Shown here: positions 54,701 through 64,000 of the stretch, in pieces
Layout of the letters: each line of letters opens with the position of its first letter
Position numbering within the stretch: position 1 is the stretch's first letter
Assembly (NCBI GenBank): GCA_021186555.1
Contig: JAJKFL010000026.1
Location: 1,860,001-1,924,000 of the forward strand
Direction: 5' to 3'
Source of the DNA: Reticulitermes speratus
Taxonomy: Eukaryota > Arthropoda > Insecta > Blattodea > Rhinotermitidae
Length of the DNA: 64,000 bases
The notes under the pieces: model-generated
Seen by the model: the letters and a program-made list of their open reading frames with translations, nothing else
Database searches by the model: none
What the model was told of the DNA's origin: nothing
Program-made: the position numbers and the translations under genes

Positions 54701-57700
54701 CAGACCTCAGAATGTTTAGTGTGCATGGCTGAGACGCTGAGTTAAGATCCTTGTCATGTTGCAGTGTGTATGCAGGTTTGGTTGGCAAGGACTGCTGTGC
54801 GATGAGCACGTCGGGATCAGAGTGGCTGCTTTCACAAGACGATCGTACCTCAGTCACAGGCTAACCAACAGCTCTGGAGCACACATTGAAGTGACTGCTC
54901 GGACTGTGGCTGCTACAGGCATCTTGCTGTATGCCCACCTCACTCCTGACATGTACATGTACCTATACCTGGAGGATGGGATCCTCAAATTCAAATTCTC
55001 TTGTGGAATACAGACAATGCTCTTCAGTGAAGTGCAATTTCATGTCAATAATGGATTTAATATTGCTATAAAAGTCACGTAAGTTCTCTGTAAATCATAA
55101 TGGACTGGCAACTTTAAGCCTTTCCTATCTCCTATTCACAGAATTCCTACATACTTGTCCCATAGGAGTCCACTGATGGAAGCCTTCTGCCACTAACTTT
55201 TGAACTGATCACCTCCGTATGACTGCATGCCGAGTGTTATGTTTCTTTGTCCTTCATACATTCTTTGATATATATTCTAAGACAGGAGTATACAAATGTC
55301 CTGCATCAGTTCTGTTTCATGACAGAGACACACTGTGCACAAAGCAAGTCACTCAAGCTCCCCTGTTATTTTTTTTTTCAAGAATTTTACAAACACAGCA
55401 CAAAGACTGTGCAATCAACAGCACCTACCAAACTGTGCAATCAACAGCACCTACCAAACTGTGCAATCAACAGCACCTACCACCATCAAAACTTCTACAT
55501 ATTTGGCAAAGCAATATTATGCACATTTTTGTGAGTATATTTCATGCAGTACAGTAACTTTCATTCAACAGGGTATAAGGATGTGGACTGGATTAATCTG
55601 GCTCAGGGTATCAAAAAGTTCCATAAAAGTGGGAAATTCCTTCACTGGTTGTGCGACTATACACTTCCCCAAGCAGTCACTCAGCCAGTAATTTTCATTA
55701 AGCAATGTGGCTCTTACAAACCATGTCCCAGTTCAATTATGCCTTATTTTGCAGCACTGAATATATGTAGATTCCCAAATTTCTGTTTTCTGGGATGTGA
55801 CACTGTGCAGATATGGGTCAATACTTCAGATCAACTTGGTGATTCCATTCACATGTTCATGTTGGCAATAGATTGTTCTGAAAGGTTGGTACCTATCTAC
55901 CAAACCACATGGTGTCACACCACAGAAGCTACCACCACAAAAACACCACTAAATTGTACTGGCCATTTGAGCAGTCCTCCCCTCAACTGTCCTGACCTCA
56001 GAGAGGTAAATAAAAAATACTTTTCTCTTCTTTACTCCGATTTATTCTGTAAACAGACGTTAAGGGAATGCCTTTACTTCAGAGTCATTATTTTATATGA
56101 CAACTCATATCAGTCCTTCACCCAAACTGTTTCACAAGTTAGCAAGCACTGCAATGTGCACTGCTAATTCCAAATCGCCACAAGTTATGGTCCATACCTT
56201 CCACTTCAATGTACTGCAGTTTATATTAGGTTTTTCCTCACCGTATTCAAAGAAGGTGCTGGAAACATCTTCCTTCGGCCCAGAGACATGCATCACATCT
56301 AACAAAGTCATTGTTCATTGCACATCGTTGTTCTATAAGTTACACGAGCCAACAGGAAGTGACTAGTTACAGCTGTCACAGTAATAATGTCCCTATAACT
56401 ACCATGCCACCTCCAACAGACACCAATATGTGTCCATACTGTCATGAGCCTTCTCTAACAGACATCAATACATGTCCATACTGCTCAAGGGGTGAAAATG
56501 GTTTTCAGTTTATTTTCAGTGTTGTTTATTTTTCATCTGACTCCATAATCCAGCACCAAACTGATCATTCCTACATTCCTAACAATTATAATATAACCTC
56601 AAACAATTTAATTTAGCTTTCTATTATCATATTCAAAACTGAATGCATCAAGAAATTGAGATTAAACTCTGGGAATGCTTGCCAGTATTTGACTATTTGG
56701 TCCAGAATCTTTTGTCTTCCAGTTTGCTATCTAAGAGGATAAGATTAAAATACAGACATATATACTTTGCCTGTTGTTTTATATGGGTGTGAAACTTGAC
56801 CTCTCACATTAGGAAAGAATATAGGCTGAGGGCATTCAAGAATAGGGTGCTGAGGAGGATATTTGGCACTATGAGGGAAGGAGGTAAGAGGAGACTGGAG
56901 AAAAGTGCATAATGAGGAGCTTCATGATTTGTACTTCTCAACAAATATTATTTGAATGATCAAATCAAGGAGGATATGATGGGTAGGGCACGTAGCACAT
57001 ATGGGGGAAAAGAGAAATGCACACAGGGTTTTGGTGGGGAAACCGTAAGGAAAAAGACAGCTTGGAAAACCTAGGCATTGATGGGAGGATAACATTAAAA
57101 TGTATCTGAAATAAATAGGCTCAAACAGCCTTAACTGGATTAATGTGGCTCAGGATATGGACAAGTAGCACACGCCTGTGAACACAGTAATAAGGCTTTG
57201 GGTTCCATAAAATGTGGGGAGTTTCTCCACTATCTGAGGAACTGCTACCTTCTCAAGGAGGTCAATGCTCCATGCAGGTAGTTTCTACTATTATTGCAGA
57301 CTAGAGCTCCTTCCTCCTGGTGCAGAATTCAGACACTGTGCAGCTTCTGTGCACATCAACAATACATTAGTAATGGGTGGCGAACAACTGGCGTCATCTG
57401 CTACTCACGTCAGAGCAAATTCATGGCTACATCTGGCAGGAATTCCTCCACAGTTCTTAGTGCCAAACGAGGCTCCACTTGTGACTGGGTTTACAGGCTG
57501 CATGCAGGATCTTCAGGTATTCTGTATACCTTCTTAATGCTTACAGAATAAAATACAGCTGTTAGAGAACACAAATTCTGTGTGACAACTTGTCCCAAAA
57601 GAATCCTTTAAGGTCTGATGGTTACTTTAGGTACCATTAGGTTTAACATTCACAAGTTCTACGTTCTGCCCACAGAGTGTATTTAGGTATTTTGTATGTA

Positions 57701-60700
57701 TCTCAGACAAACAGCGATTATTTCCCTATAAAGCACTAATTTATTGGTTTTCATAACCGAGACGGAGTGTGTTCACTGCACGGTACGGACTGTATTTATG
57801 TGTTTTGTGTGGATCTCAGAACAAACAGCGATTATTTCACTGTACAGCATTAACTGACTGGTTTGTATAACTGAGACGGAGTGTGTTTACTGCGCGGTAC
57901 GGACTGTATTTATGTGTTTTGTGTGGATCTCAGAACAAACAGCGATTATTTCACTGTACAGCATTAACTGACTGGTTTGTATAAGTGAGACGGAGTGTGT
58001 TTACTGCGCGGTACGGACTGTATTTATGTGTTTTGTGTGGATCTCAGAACAAACAGCGATTATTTCACTGTACAGCATTAACTGACTGGTTTGTATAACT
58101 GAGACGGAGTGTGTTTACTGCGCGGTACGGACTGTATTTATGTGTTTTGTGTGGATCTCAGAACAAACAGCGATTATTTCACTGTACAACATTAACTGAC
58201 TGGTTTGTATAACTGAGACGGAGTGTGTTTACTGCGCGGTACGAACTGTATTTATGTGTTTTGTGTGGATCTCAGAACAAACAGCGATTATTTCACTGTA
58301 CAGCATTAACTGACTGGTTTGTATAACTGAGACGGAGTGTGTTTACTGCGCGGTACGGACTGTATTTATGTGTTTTGTGTGGATCTCAGAACAAACAGCG
58401 ATTATTTCACTGTACAGCATTAACTGACTGGTTTGTATAACTGAGACTGAGTGTGTTTACTGCGCGGTACGGACTGTATTTATGTGTTTTGTGTGGATCT
58501 GAGAACAAACAGCGATTATTTCCCTATAGCGCACTAATTTATTGGTCTTCATAACCGAGACGGAGTGTGTTCACTGCACGGTACAATCTAATATGTAAAT
58601 ACAATTTCAGTTAATCTTAGTCTTTAAGTTGCTAACAGTGTGTGACCCTAATCTGTCCAAAATTATAAACATCAAATACAACAGACATGTAATTAAAAAC
58701 AACATTAACATCTACGCAATGTGTTTCTGCCAGTACTGGCAGTCACCAGAGACTTCTCACAGTACAGTTCGAATTTGGACAAACTACATATCTGATACAC
58801 CGTGAACTTCAAAATTAAGTATTTGGAATAGTACGGATTTATATTTTAAATCCATAACCCTTGTGTTATAATTCAAATGGCACACTGTATGGTTTGGCAA
58901 CCATACTTAAGTAATATAACTGAAGAAAGATCAAACCATAATGGTTTTAAGGTCTAAACATATTTCTGCAATTAGTTCCCTGGAAAGACATCCTCATAAA
59001 AATGGGCAAAGTCTAGCTGAAAATTAAAGTATTGTGGGGTGTTAGGCCATGTTGACTGGTAAAGAGTTACCGTCATTTTGAAGGACTGCAGTGCCTTCTT
59101 CAAGGCCATTTCAAAATAATTAAACAAAAGCAAGCGAAGACACTGAAGGCACTAGAACTGTTCTATTGTGCATGAAGTTCCTAACTTGTTGAATTGCAGA
59201 GATATTTACTAAGTTTGTACGCCCAATTAATCCACATTATAGTAAGTTGTACTTCACAGTGGTCCAATCTGCAGCAGCGATAGTATCACTAACTTCTCAA
59301 ATATCTTAAACAATTACATTAAAAAAAATTAAATACATAGTGTACAATTCTTAGGCTTTTGTGGCTAGCATTCAGCACAGTGGATCTTCTTTCAGAGCTG
59401 AACTGCACAGATGGTTTCCCAAACACAGCAACTGCAGAATTTGCCAAAACATTGTGAAATCTTCATTCCTCTGTGTAGTCTAACCCTGAAAGTCGATCCA
59501 CCACACATGATCTAAGTTTTCAGGGTTTAAGGGCAGTTTTTGTTCAAACGAAGGTCATCTTTTGGGTTTGTATACTGTGCAGTGATTAAATAGTCAGACA
59601 TTCCTCCAAAACCCAAAACATGGCCACTATCTGAACATAAAATATTGTATAATCATGTACGAATGAAAGCAAATTTGTGTTAGAGCTTACCACTTTACTA
59701 CTAAAGATGTTAACGGCTGCTTACACTTTCACATTTCAGATCGACAATAAGAAGAAAAATATCTTCAGAGACGCAGTTGATGGATATGATGTTACAGAAT
59801 GCTCATCACTTGCATGCCTATCAAATCCTTGCTTTGGAAGTGCAACATGTGTGGAACACAAGGACAAGTGGCACTGCTTATGTCCGTCAGGGTACCACAG
59901 AATCAATACATTGTTGTGAGATCTGACATTCTAAGGATTCATGTCTTCCGAGATGTAACGCCGTGTTGTTGGGCAAGTGGTTCCTGGCGTTTTGAAGGAC
60001 TGTGGTACCTTCTTCTTCGGTTACGCAGTTCAAAAACAATAGCCAACTTCTGCATTGGCTACTTTACTTGGACCACTTGACCCTTACAGATGAAGGCACC
60101 AGAATCCTTCAAAATGTTGCGGACCACTTCCCCAGTGACACGCCCAGAAGACCTGAATCCTCGTCAACCAGATGTTATTAAGGTGTCAGTAAAGTTATCT
60201 GTGCACACCATGAAGACATGTGGAAATAGAGGTATAGCTCCACGCATTCTTAATCTCCTCAGCACTCAATGGAAGTAAAAGGTCAGCTTCATGCCCCAAA
60301 CACTTTACCCCCAGGGGACAGAGGTCCTGGTACCCATTGAATTGGAGGTTGTGTGGGCCCCATAGCCAGTCTTGGTGTACTTGAGAAGAGAAAAATCTGT
60401 CCCTACCAGGAATTGAACCACATTCCCCTAGCTGTACAGCCCACAGCCTAGTCACTATACCAACTGAGCTATCCCAGCTCCACATTAGAAGCTGCAGTTT
60501 ATATTCCTGTCGATTACTAGTATAAACACTAGTGACTACAAGCAGTTTGCAGCTGTCACAGGATGTCCTGGTAGATAAAACTGCCATTCTCAGAGACACA
60601 ATAAAAGGTACACCCTGTAGTACATAAAACTTTAACAAAAAGATAACACTAAAATTAATAATTATATTACACAAGAAATTAAAAACCAGGGACTGAGGAT

Positions 60701-61917
60701 TCAAACTGCATCCAAAAACTCTTACTGCATTAGTTGACATCACTTTCAAAGTGGCTGCTGTAAATATATGCAAAAGCATGAAGTAAATTTTAATGGCTTG
60801 TGTCCTTTCTATAAAGTCTGCAATATGAAACAGGATGAAGGGAAATAGAAAAGTTGTCACACTTCATACATATTAGGTATAAGTCAATATCAAATTCTGT
60901 ATTGATCTAAGAGACATATGTAATATTATCACATCATTTGATCAACTTCAAGGTTTTCCATAATTTCTCAAGTATCAAACTGAATTCAGTCTTAAAATTG
61001 TACATTAAAGTATCTCAACACCCACCAAATCCGTGGGGCTGATATTTTTTCGTCCCACAGCACCCAGACCCGTCCTGTCCAATAGTACCAGGAGGTGACT
61101 ACTTACTGCCATGTAGTGCCATGAGTAAGAATGTGTGGATCTGTATCTCAGCTGTCTCACATGGCATGAAGTCTTCACGTTGTGTATTGTCTCAATTTAA
61201 TGACATAACTCTCATGATTATTCACACATCTTTCCTCCAAATATCCAAGTGCAATGTCTCCCCCCAAATGTTGTGCACGGATAGGTTTAAATTCCTCAGT
61301 TCTCTCAAAAGGTAATCGTAATTTCACACCACAAATAAATTAATGCAGTGTATAAATATGTTGAATACGTACCAGAATATGGAATACTTTCCTGACTATC
61401 ATACTGTATTGCTTTATTCATATTAGGTGATGTCCCTTATTCTAGCTGCAAGGCATGTCCAATACATTCAGTTCACTAGTCTGTAGCTTTTTTGTTAATC
61501 AAGCATTTTATTTTTTGGTAGGAGGTACCATTTGTAGTAGGGGTAACATGCAACAGATGGTGCAGTAGTCATGTCACACGCTATTCAGGATATAAGATAA
61601 TGTGCAAAGGCATCAAAAAGTGTTCATCTTAGGAAACTTGAGTTAGAAACAAATGAAAATGTGAATGAACTACAACTGGGTTATTTCTACATGTTTTTAC
61701 TGTATGTGTGCTATACAACTGGTTGATTCATCACACTTTACTGAAATGGCCAACTTAACAGTTTTACAATACAGTAACACCTTGCTGAATGCTCAAGATC
61801 CATTCCTGGAAAAAGAGAGCTTTCGGCAAATCAGCTTTCAACAGGGTCATTGCAGTATGTGTTATGTCGTGCAATCATACCTTCCACACTGAATTTATTT
61901 TTCCTCCTCCTCATCAT

Positions 61918-61956
<39 letters not shown>

Positions 61957-63161
61957 ATACCACCACCACCTTCTAATCAATGTTGTTGTCCTCCTTGAAG
62001 TAGCATCCTTGGGACTTAATGCAGCAAGTCCAGCAATGGTGCCACTCTTCAAAGCACTTTGTGAGTGTACTGCTTGAAACTTGAAACTGCCTCCTGTAAC
62101 TTTTCTTGAATCAAGGTGATGTTATTAAACCTATCTTGAGTTTTGGGAACGAAAGGACTCACACAGCATTAAGTCTGGTGAGTAGGGATGGCGTGGAATG
62201 ACAGTCATATTGTTTTTAGCCAGAAATTCATGCACAAAGCAGGGTGGGCAGGTGCATTGTCATGGTCAAGATACCGATCTGCTGCATCCTACTGGTTCAG
62301 GCTGGTTTTGCCGCAGATTTTCCTGCAGATGCCGTAATGTGACCGTGTAGTAATGTCGGCTTACAGTTTGTCCTTATGGAACAGATCTGTGATGTACAAC
62401 TCCACGGGTGTTGAAAGAAACATGAGCATCCTCTTCACAATTGAATGGCCTTGCCCTCTTTTGGGCACAGAAAAGATGGGCTCTTCTACTGAGGTGAATG
62501 TTGCTTGGTTTCTGGGTCAGAACTGTAAACCCATGTCTCATAAACTGTGATCATCTTCCAAATGAATTCTGGGCCTGTTTTAAGCCTCTGTTGAAGGCCC
62601 TGGCATGTGCTGACACAATTCTTCTTCTGATACTCAGCAGGCAGGGCACAATTTGGTGGCAATCTGATGTATGTTCAGACTGACTTTCAAAACACTCTGA
62701 ACTGATTCAAATGGCCTGATGATGGCTTCCAATTAAGCCAAAACATGTAGCCAGATTACCCCTACATCACTTCAATAAAGGAAATGCATTAAACTGATTT
62801 TCCTCTTACAGTACACATAGAAGACGATGTCTCAAACCAAGAAACAGCTCAATAGCAAATCAGGTTTCAACAGGACATTACTGCATGCTAATAAAAGTTT
62901 ATATTCTATGACATTTGACTGCCCTTACCAACAGACTAGCATTTAAGTCAATGCATACAATGCTGTTCGTTAATAGCAATGGGAATAAGTATATACTACA
63001 TACATTTCCTCCAACGTATTCTAGATTCACGGGAGTGACATGTGAGCAGTCAGTTTGTGAGGACAATCCGTGCCGATTTGGTTCCACATGTGTGCCATAT
63101 CCCGCAAGTGGCTTCCTTTGCCTCTGTCCATTAGGAAAACATGGAGTCTACTGTGAACATG
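45727..63161 (+). CDS. eys: eyes shut-like secreted EGF/laminin-G protein, 5' part
   Basis: Eleven exons: 45727-45857, 47649-47797, 48619-48732, 50147-50263, 50352-50465, 50904-51072, 51179-52346, 54765-55078, 57300-57516, 59740-59891 and 63025-63161. Phases match throughout, giving 927 residues; the gene continues past the window. Residues 1-25 ([20 protein letters not shown]...) form a signal peptide. Seven six-cysteine EGF domains follow (for example [28 protein letters not shown]). A Ser/Thr/Pro-rich mucin-like stretch of about 330 residues is encoded by one 1168-nt exon. EGF8 ([12 protein letters not shown]) comes next, one laminin G domain (exons 8-9), then EGF9 and EGF10. No membrane segment is seen. 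EGFs, a Ser/Thr-rich block, then LamG units separated by EGF pairs is the eyes shut/EYS layout; Crumbs lacks the mucin block. In flies the protein is secreted into the inter-rhabdomeral space and around chordotonal cilia. Crumbs-like identity is the main alternative. Confidence 0.83.
46231..46490 (+). mobile_element. tRNA-derived SINE, family D
   Basis: The tRNA-like head has box A (TGGCCGCGCGGTCTAAGGC) and a perfect box B (GGTTCGAATCCCGCC). A roughly 170-bp body (GGTAGAGGTCTCTGCGACGG, AGGGGCTGTCGAGCCATCG) ends in a ten-A tail. The undamaged boxes suggest a recent insertion. It lies in eys intron 1. Confidence 0.85.
46645..46809. mobile_element. hAT-like MITE, degraded copy
   Basis: Same element as 30680-30844 (CACAAATCCCAGGTGCCAGG, GGATCCTCAGTATGGACC). 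Terminal repeats CAGAGGTGCACA and TGTGCACCGCTG have drifted. Confidence 0.75.
47826..48522 (+). mobile_element. pogo/Tigger-like element with nested foldback
   Basis: The left end CAGTAGAGTCTCAAAGTTCG and the right end, read inversely as CAGTAGAATCTCAATGTTCA, are good terminal inverted repeats. The left flank is TA. A separate foldback (about 48165-48375) interrupts it. No transposase frame remains. It lies in eys intron 2. Confidence 0.75.
48165..48375. mobile_element. foldback element with hammerhead-like arms
   Basis: The left arm TGTGCTCTTCTGGGATTTTA and right arm TAAAATCCCATAACAGCACA are inverse copies. Left core on the minus strand: UUGAAGA, stem II GGGAC/GUCCC, GAAAC. Right core on the plus strand: UUGAAGA and AAAAG. 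Both have C-to-U at the first core base; the right copy also lost the G of GAAA. Confidence 0.65.
49090..49590 (+). pseudogene. probable mariner-type transposase N-terminal relic
   Basis: With many stops and frame changes, the plus strand keeps a [20 protein letters not shown] stretch and preceding [12 protein letters not shown] helix sequence, which resemble the paired-type DNA-binding end of mariner transposases (usually VQxIVHxxLGYRKVxARWVP). Very decayed, in eys intron 3. Confidence 0.45.
49735..50015 (-). mobile_element. Talua-like SINE (family A)
   Basis: Minus-strand copy with the head at 49950-50015 (GGGATTCGATCCCTGAACCA, then CTATACTATCCCGGTCC) and a body with CATGGGGGTGGGTGGTCAAT. 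It ends about 130 bp before eys exon 4. Confidence 0.85.
52395..52590 (-). mobile_element. family C SINE, source of the adjacent satellite
   Basis: The body (GAATGAGTATGGAGCACTGG, CCACAAATCCCACACAGGCT) matches other family C copies. The tRNA-like head at 52530-52590 is identical to the unit of the tandem array that follows. Confidence 0.8.
52530..53645. repeat. 66-bp tandem repeat, about 17 copies
   Basis: Units start AACTGGGGC at 52530, 52596, 52662 and onward, each including GGCCGGCAACTAACTGCCTG and ATTACTCACTTAATTGCATG. Identity between units is very high. Because 66 is a multiple of three, the plus strand is open for 242 codons with a 22-residue repeat. A one-base deletion near 53213 (GAGGGCCAGC) breaks the frame, after which a second open run begins. 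It lies in eys intron 7 and is not considered coding. Confidence 0.95.
54030..54190. mobile_element. foldback relic with hammerhead-like core
   Basis: TCTTCTGGGATGTTATGCCG and CTGATTGG on the left are inverse to CCAATCAACATGGTATCACA and TCCCATAAGA on the right. The plus-strand centre holds CTGAAGA (54108-54114), GGAG/CTCC and GAAA (54135-54138). Confidence 0.55.
55405..55482. repeat. 25-26-bp tandem repeat, 3 copies
   Basis: Three near-perfect units of CTGTGCAATCAACAGCACCT followed by ACCAAA or ACCACC, in eys intron 8. Confidence 0.9.
55565..55655 (+). mobile_element. LINE 3' end fragment
   Basis: Frame reads [13 protein letters not shown], then KSGKFLHWL, matching the last residues and non-coding tail of the LINE family at 56735-57262. 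Confidence 0.6.
56735..57262 (+). mobile_element. non-LTR retrotransposon 3' end, close to eys exon 9
   Basis: Plus-strand broken frames run through YGCETW-like, [35 protein letters not shown], [18 protein letters not shown], VLVGKP and GSGYGQV-like segments. The family's non-coding tail (GGAGTTTCTCCACTATCTGA ... TTCTCAAGGAG) then ends 38 bp before the exon that starts at 57300. Confidence 0.75.
57675..58583. repeat. 114-bp tandem repeat, 8 copies
   Basis: Units carry CAGCGATTATTTCACTGTAC and GAGACGGAGTGTGTTTACTG at steps of exactly 114 bp. The six inner units are nearly identical; the first and last share a different variant (CACTAATTTATTGG, GTTCACTGCACGG). It lies in eys intron 9. Confidence 0.94.
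59940..60170. mobile_element. foldback relic
   Basis: TGGTTCCTGGCGTTTTGAAG with GACTGTGGTACCTT on the left is loosely inverse to AAGGCACCAGAATCCTTCAA and CGGACCACTTCC on the right. It begins about 50 bp after eys exon 10. The hammerhead core is decayed. Confidence 0.45.
60190..60482 (-). mobile_element. Talua-like SINE (family A)
   Basis: The head at the right (GGAATTGAACCAC, TATACCAACTGAGCTATCCC) and body (CCATTGAATTGGAGGTTGTG) are in minus orientation, with the tail at GTGCACACCATGAAGACATG. Confidence 0.82.
61918..61957. repeat. (AAC)n microsatellite
   Basis: About twelve AAC units in a row in eys intron 10, at one edge of the mariner relic. Confidence 0.95.
61985..62690 (-). pseudogene. 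mariner transposase relic
   Basis: The minus strand, over several frames, gives [33 protein letters not shown] (the catalytic ETW region), [25 protein letters not shown], then [14 protein letters not shown] and a terminal [20 protein letters not shown] stretch. Order and spacing match a mariner transposase from the catalytic domain to the stop. At least five stops or frameshifts show it is inactive. The AAC repeat abuts its 3' end. Confidence 0.88.
62712..62753 (+). ncRNA. hammerhead-like motif, G of GAAA lost
   Basis: Stem I UGGC (62712-62715) pairs with GCCA (62750-62753). CUGAUGA (62716-62722) and stem II GGCUU/AAGCC are intact, with an ACAUGU palindrome. The GAAA element reads AAAA. Confidence 0.6.
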
Positions 63162-63267
63162 GTAAGTATTCCGAACAGCAGTAAGTGCATTGGCATATCA
63201 AATGAAACTAAATTAGAGCAACTGATGCACAAATTGAGCCACCTTTATTGTAGCGTCCTTATCATAT

Positions 63268-63308
63268 GCCCCTACATATGTTTTGGACCTTGGTCCATCA
63301 TCAGGGGG
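63268..63308 (-). ncRNA. hammerhead-like motif, G of GAAA lost
   Basis: Minus strand: stem I CCCC, CUGAUGA (63304-63298), stem II GGACC/GGUCC with a 2-nt loop, AAAA in place of GAAA, CAUAUG, then GUA and GGGG pairing to stem I. It lies 107 bp after eys exon 11. Confidence 0.6.
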
Positions 63309-63425
63309 TCTTGTCCATAAAAGCTACTACCTCAAATATAATAATGTGAAATCCATTGGCATATGTTTTAAGGCAACATCTGTTTTGAAGTCCCCTGCCT
63401 AGCCTCTTTTATATGAAGAAGGGAG

Positions 63426-63966
63426 ACCTGGTGCTTACACAGTTGCAAAGTAAGACAGTTTACCTGGCGCTTGGACAGTTGCAAAGTAATACAGTTTACC
63501 TGGTGCTTACACAGTTGCAAAGTAAGACAGTTTACCTGGCGCTTGGACAGTTGCAAAGTAATACAGTTTACCTGGTGCTTACACAGTTGCAAAGTAAGAC
63601 AGTTTACTTGGCGCTTGGACAGTTGCAAAGTAAGACAGTTTACCTGGCGCTTGGACAGTTGCAAAGTAAGACAGTTTACCTGGCGCTTGGACAGTTGCAA
63701 AGTAAGACAGTTTACTTGGCTCTTGGACAGTTGCAAAGTAAGACAGTTTACCTGGCGCTTGGACAGTTGCAAAGTAAGACAGTTTACCTGGTGCTTGGAC
63801 AGTTGCAAAGTAAGACAGTTTACCTGGCGCTTGGACAGTTGCAAAGTAAGACAGTTTACCTGGCGCTTGGACAGTTGCAAAGTAAGACAGTTTACCTGGC
63901 GCTTGGACAGTTGCAAAGTAAGACAGTTTACCTGGTGCTTGGACAGTTGCAAAGTAAGACAGTTTC
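63426..63966. repeat. 36-bp tandem repeat, about 15 copies
   Basis: The unit is CAGTTTACCTGGCGCTTGGA followed by CAGTTGCAAAGTAAGA. The first few units alternate between GCTTACAC and GCTTGGAC forms, giving a 72-bp higher-order pattern. The minus strand stays open for about 200 codons only because 36 is a multiple of three. It lies in the eys intron after exon 11 and is not considered coding. Confidence 0.95.
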
Positions 63967-64000
63967 TGGATGTGATGCCATACTCCACCACATTCGTAAC

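Noticed and set aside
63368..63991. 207-codon minus-strand frame of 12-residue repeats
   Set aside because: A 36-bp tandem array stays open by period alone; there is no start context, no conserved domain and it is antisense in an intron.

Overview
This window is eukaryotic, from an insect. Protein-coding genes are split into short exons with GT/AG introns, and most of the rest is transposon debris. Repeated tRNA-derived SINEs that resemble the Talua-type SINEs of termites and cockroaches suggest Blattodea (inference; no species call is possible by eye).

Five genes could be read exon by exon with phases that match at every junction. From left to right they are: a BTB-BACK-PHR protein on the minus strand (8036-16405, 510 aa); ATPAF2, the mitochondrial F1-ATPase assembly factor, on the plus strand (16883-27970, 286 aa); an mTERF-family mitochondrial protein on the minus strand (28009-35098, 389 aa); an MKRN2OS-like (DUF4796) protein on the minus strand (39163-42538, 218 aa); and the 5' part of a secreted EGF / mucin / laminin-G protein of eyes shut (eys) type on the plus strand (45727 to beyond the window end, 927 aa seen). 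Near the left end, two equal-length acidic exons on the minus strand (2533-2655 and 3056-3178) belong to an unidentified gene.

The BTB gene and ATPAF2 are head to head, with 477 bp between start codons. ATPAF2 and the mTERF gene are tail to tail, with 38 bp between stop codons, so their 3' ends must overlap. Both of these genes act in mitochondria (ATP synthase assembly; organelle nucleic acid binding), but nothing else in the sequence links them functionally.

Introns and spacers hold mariner, IS630/Tc1-like and Mutator-like transposase relics, jockey-like and other non-LTR retrotransposon fragments, at least four SINE families, MITEs with recognisable target-site duplications (TTA, TA, 8 bp) and large tandem repeats with units of 28, 36, 49, 65, 66 and 114 bp.

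The most interesting signal is a set of foldback elements whose arms carry hammerhead-ribozyme-like cores (CUGANGA ... stem II ... GAAA ... short palindromic stem III ... stem I). Some have an intact core; others are decayed at the same G. Their layout matches the hammerhead motifs known from Penelope-like retroelements.
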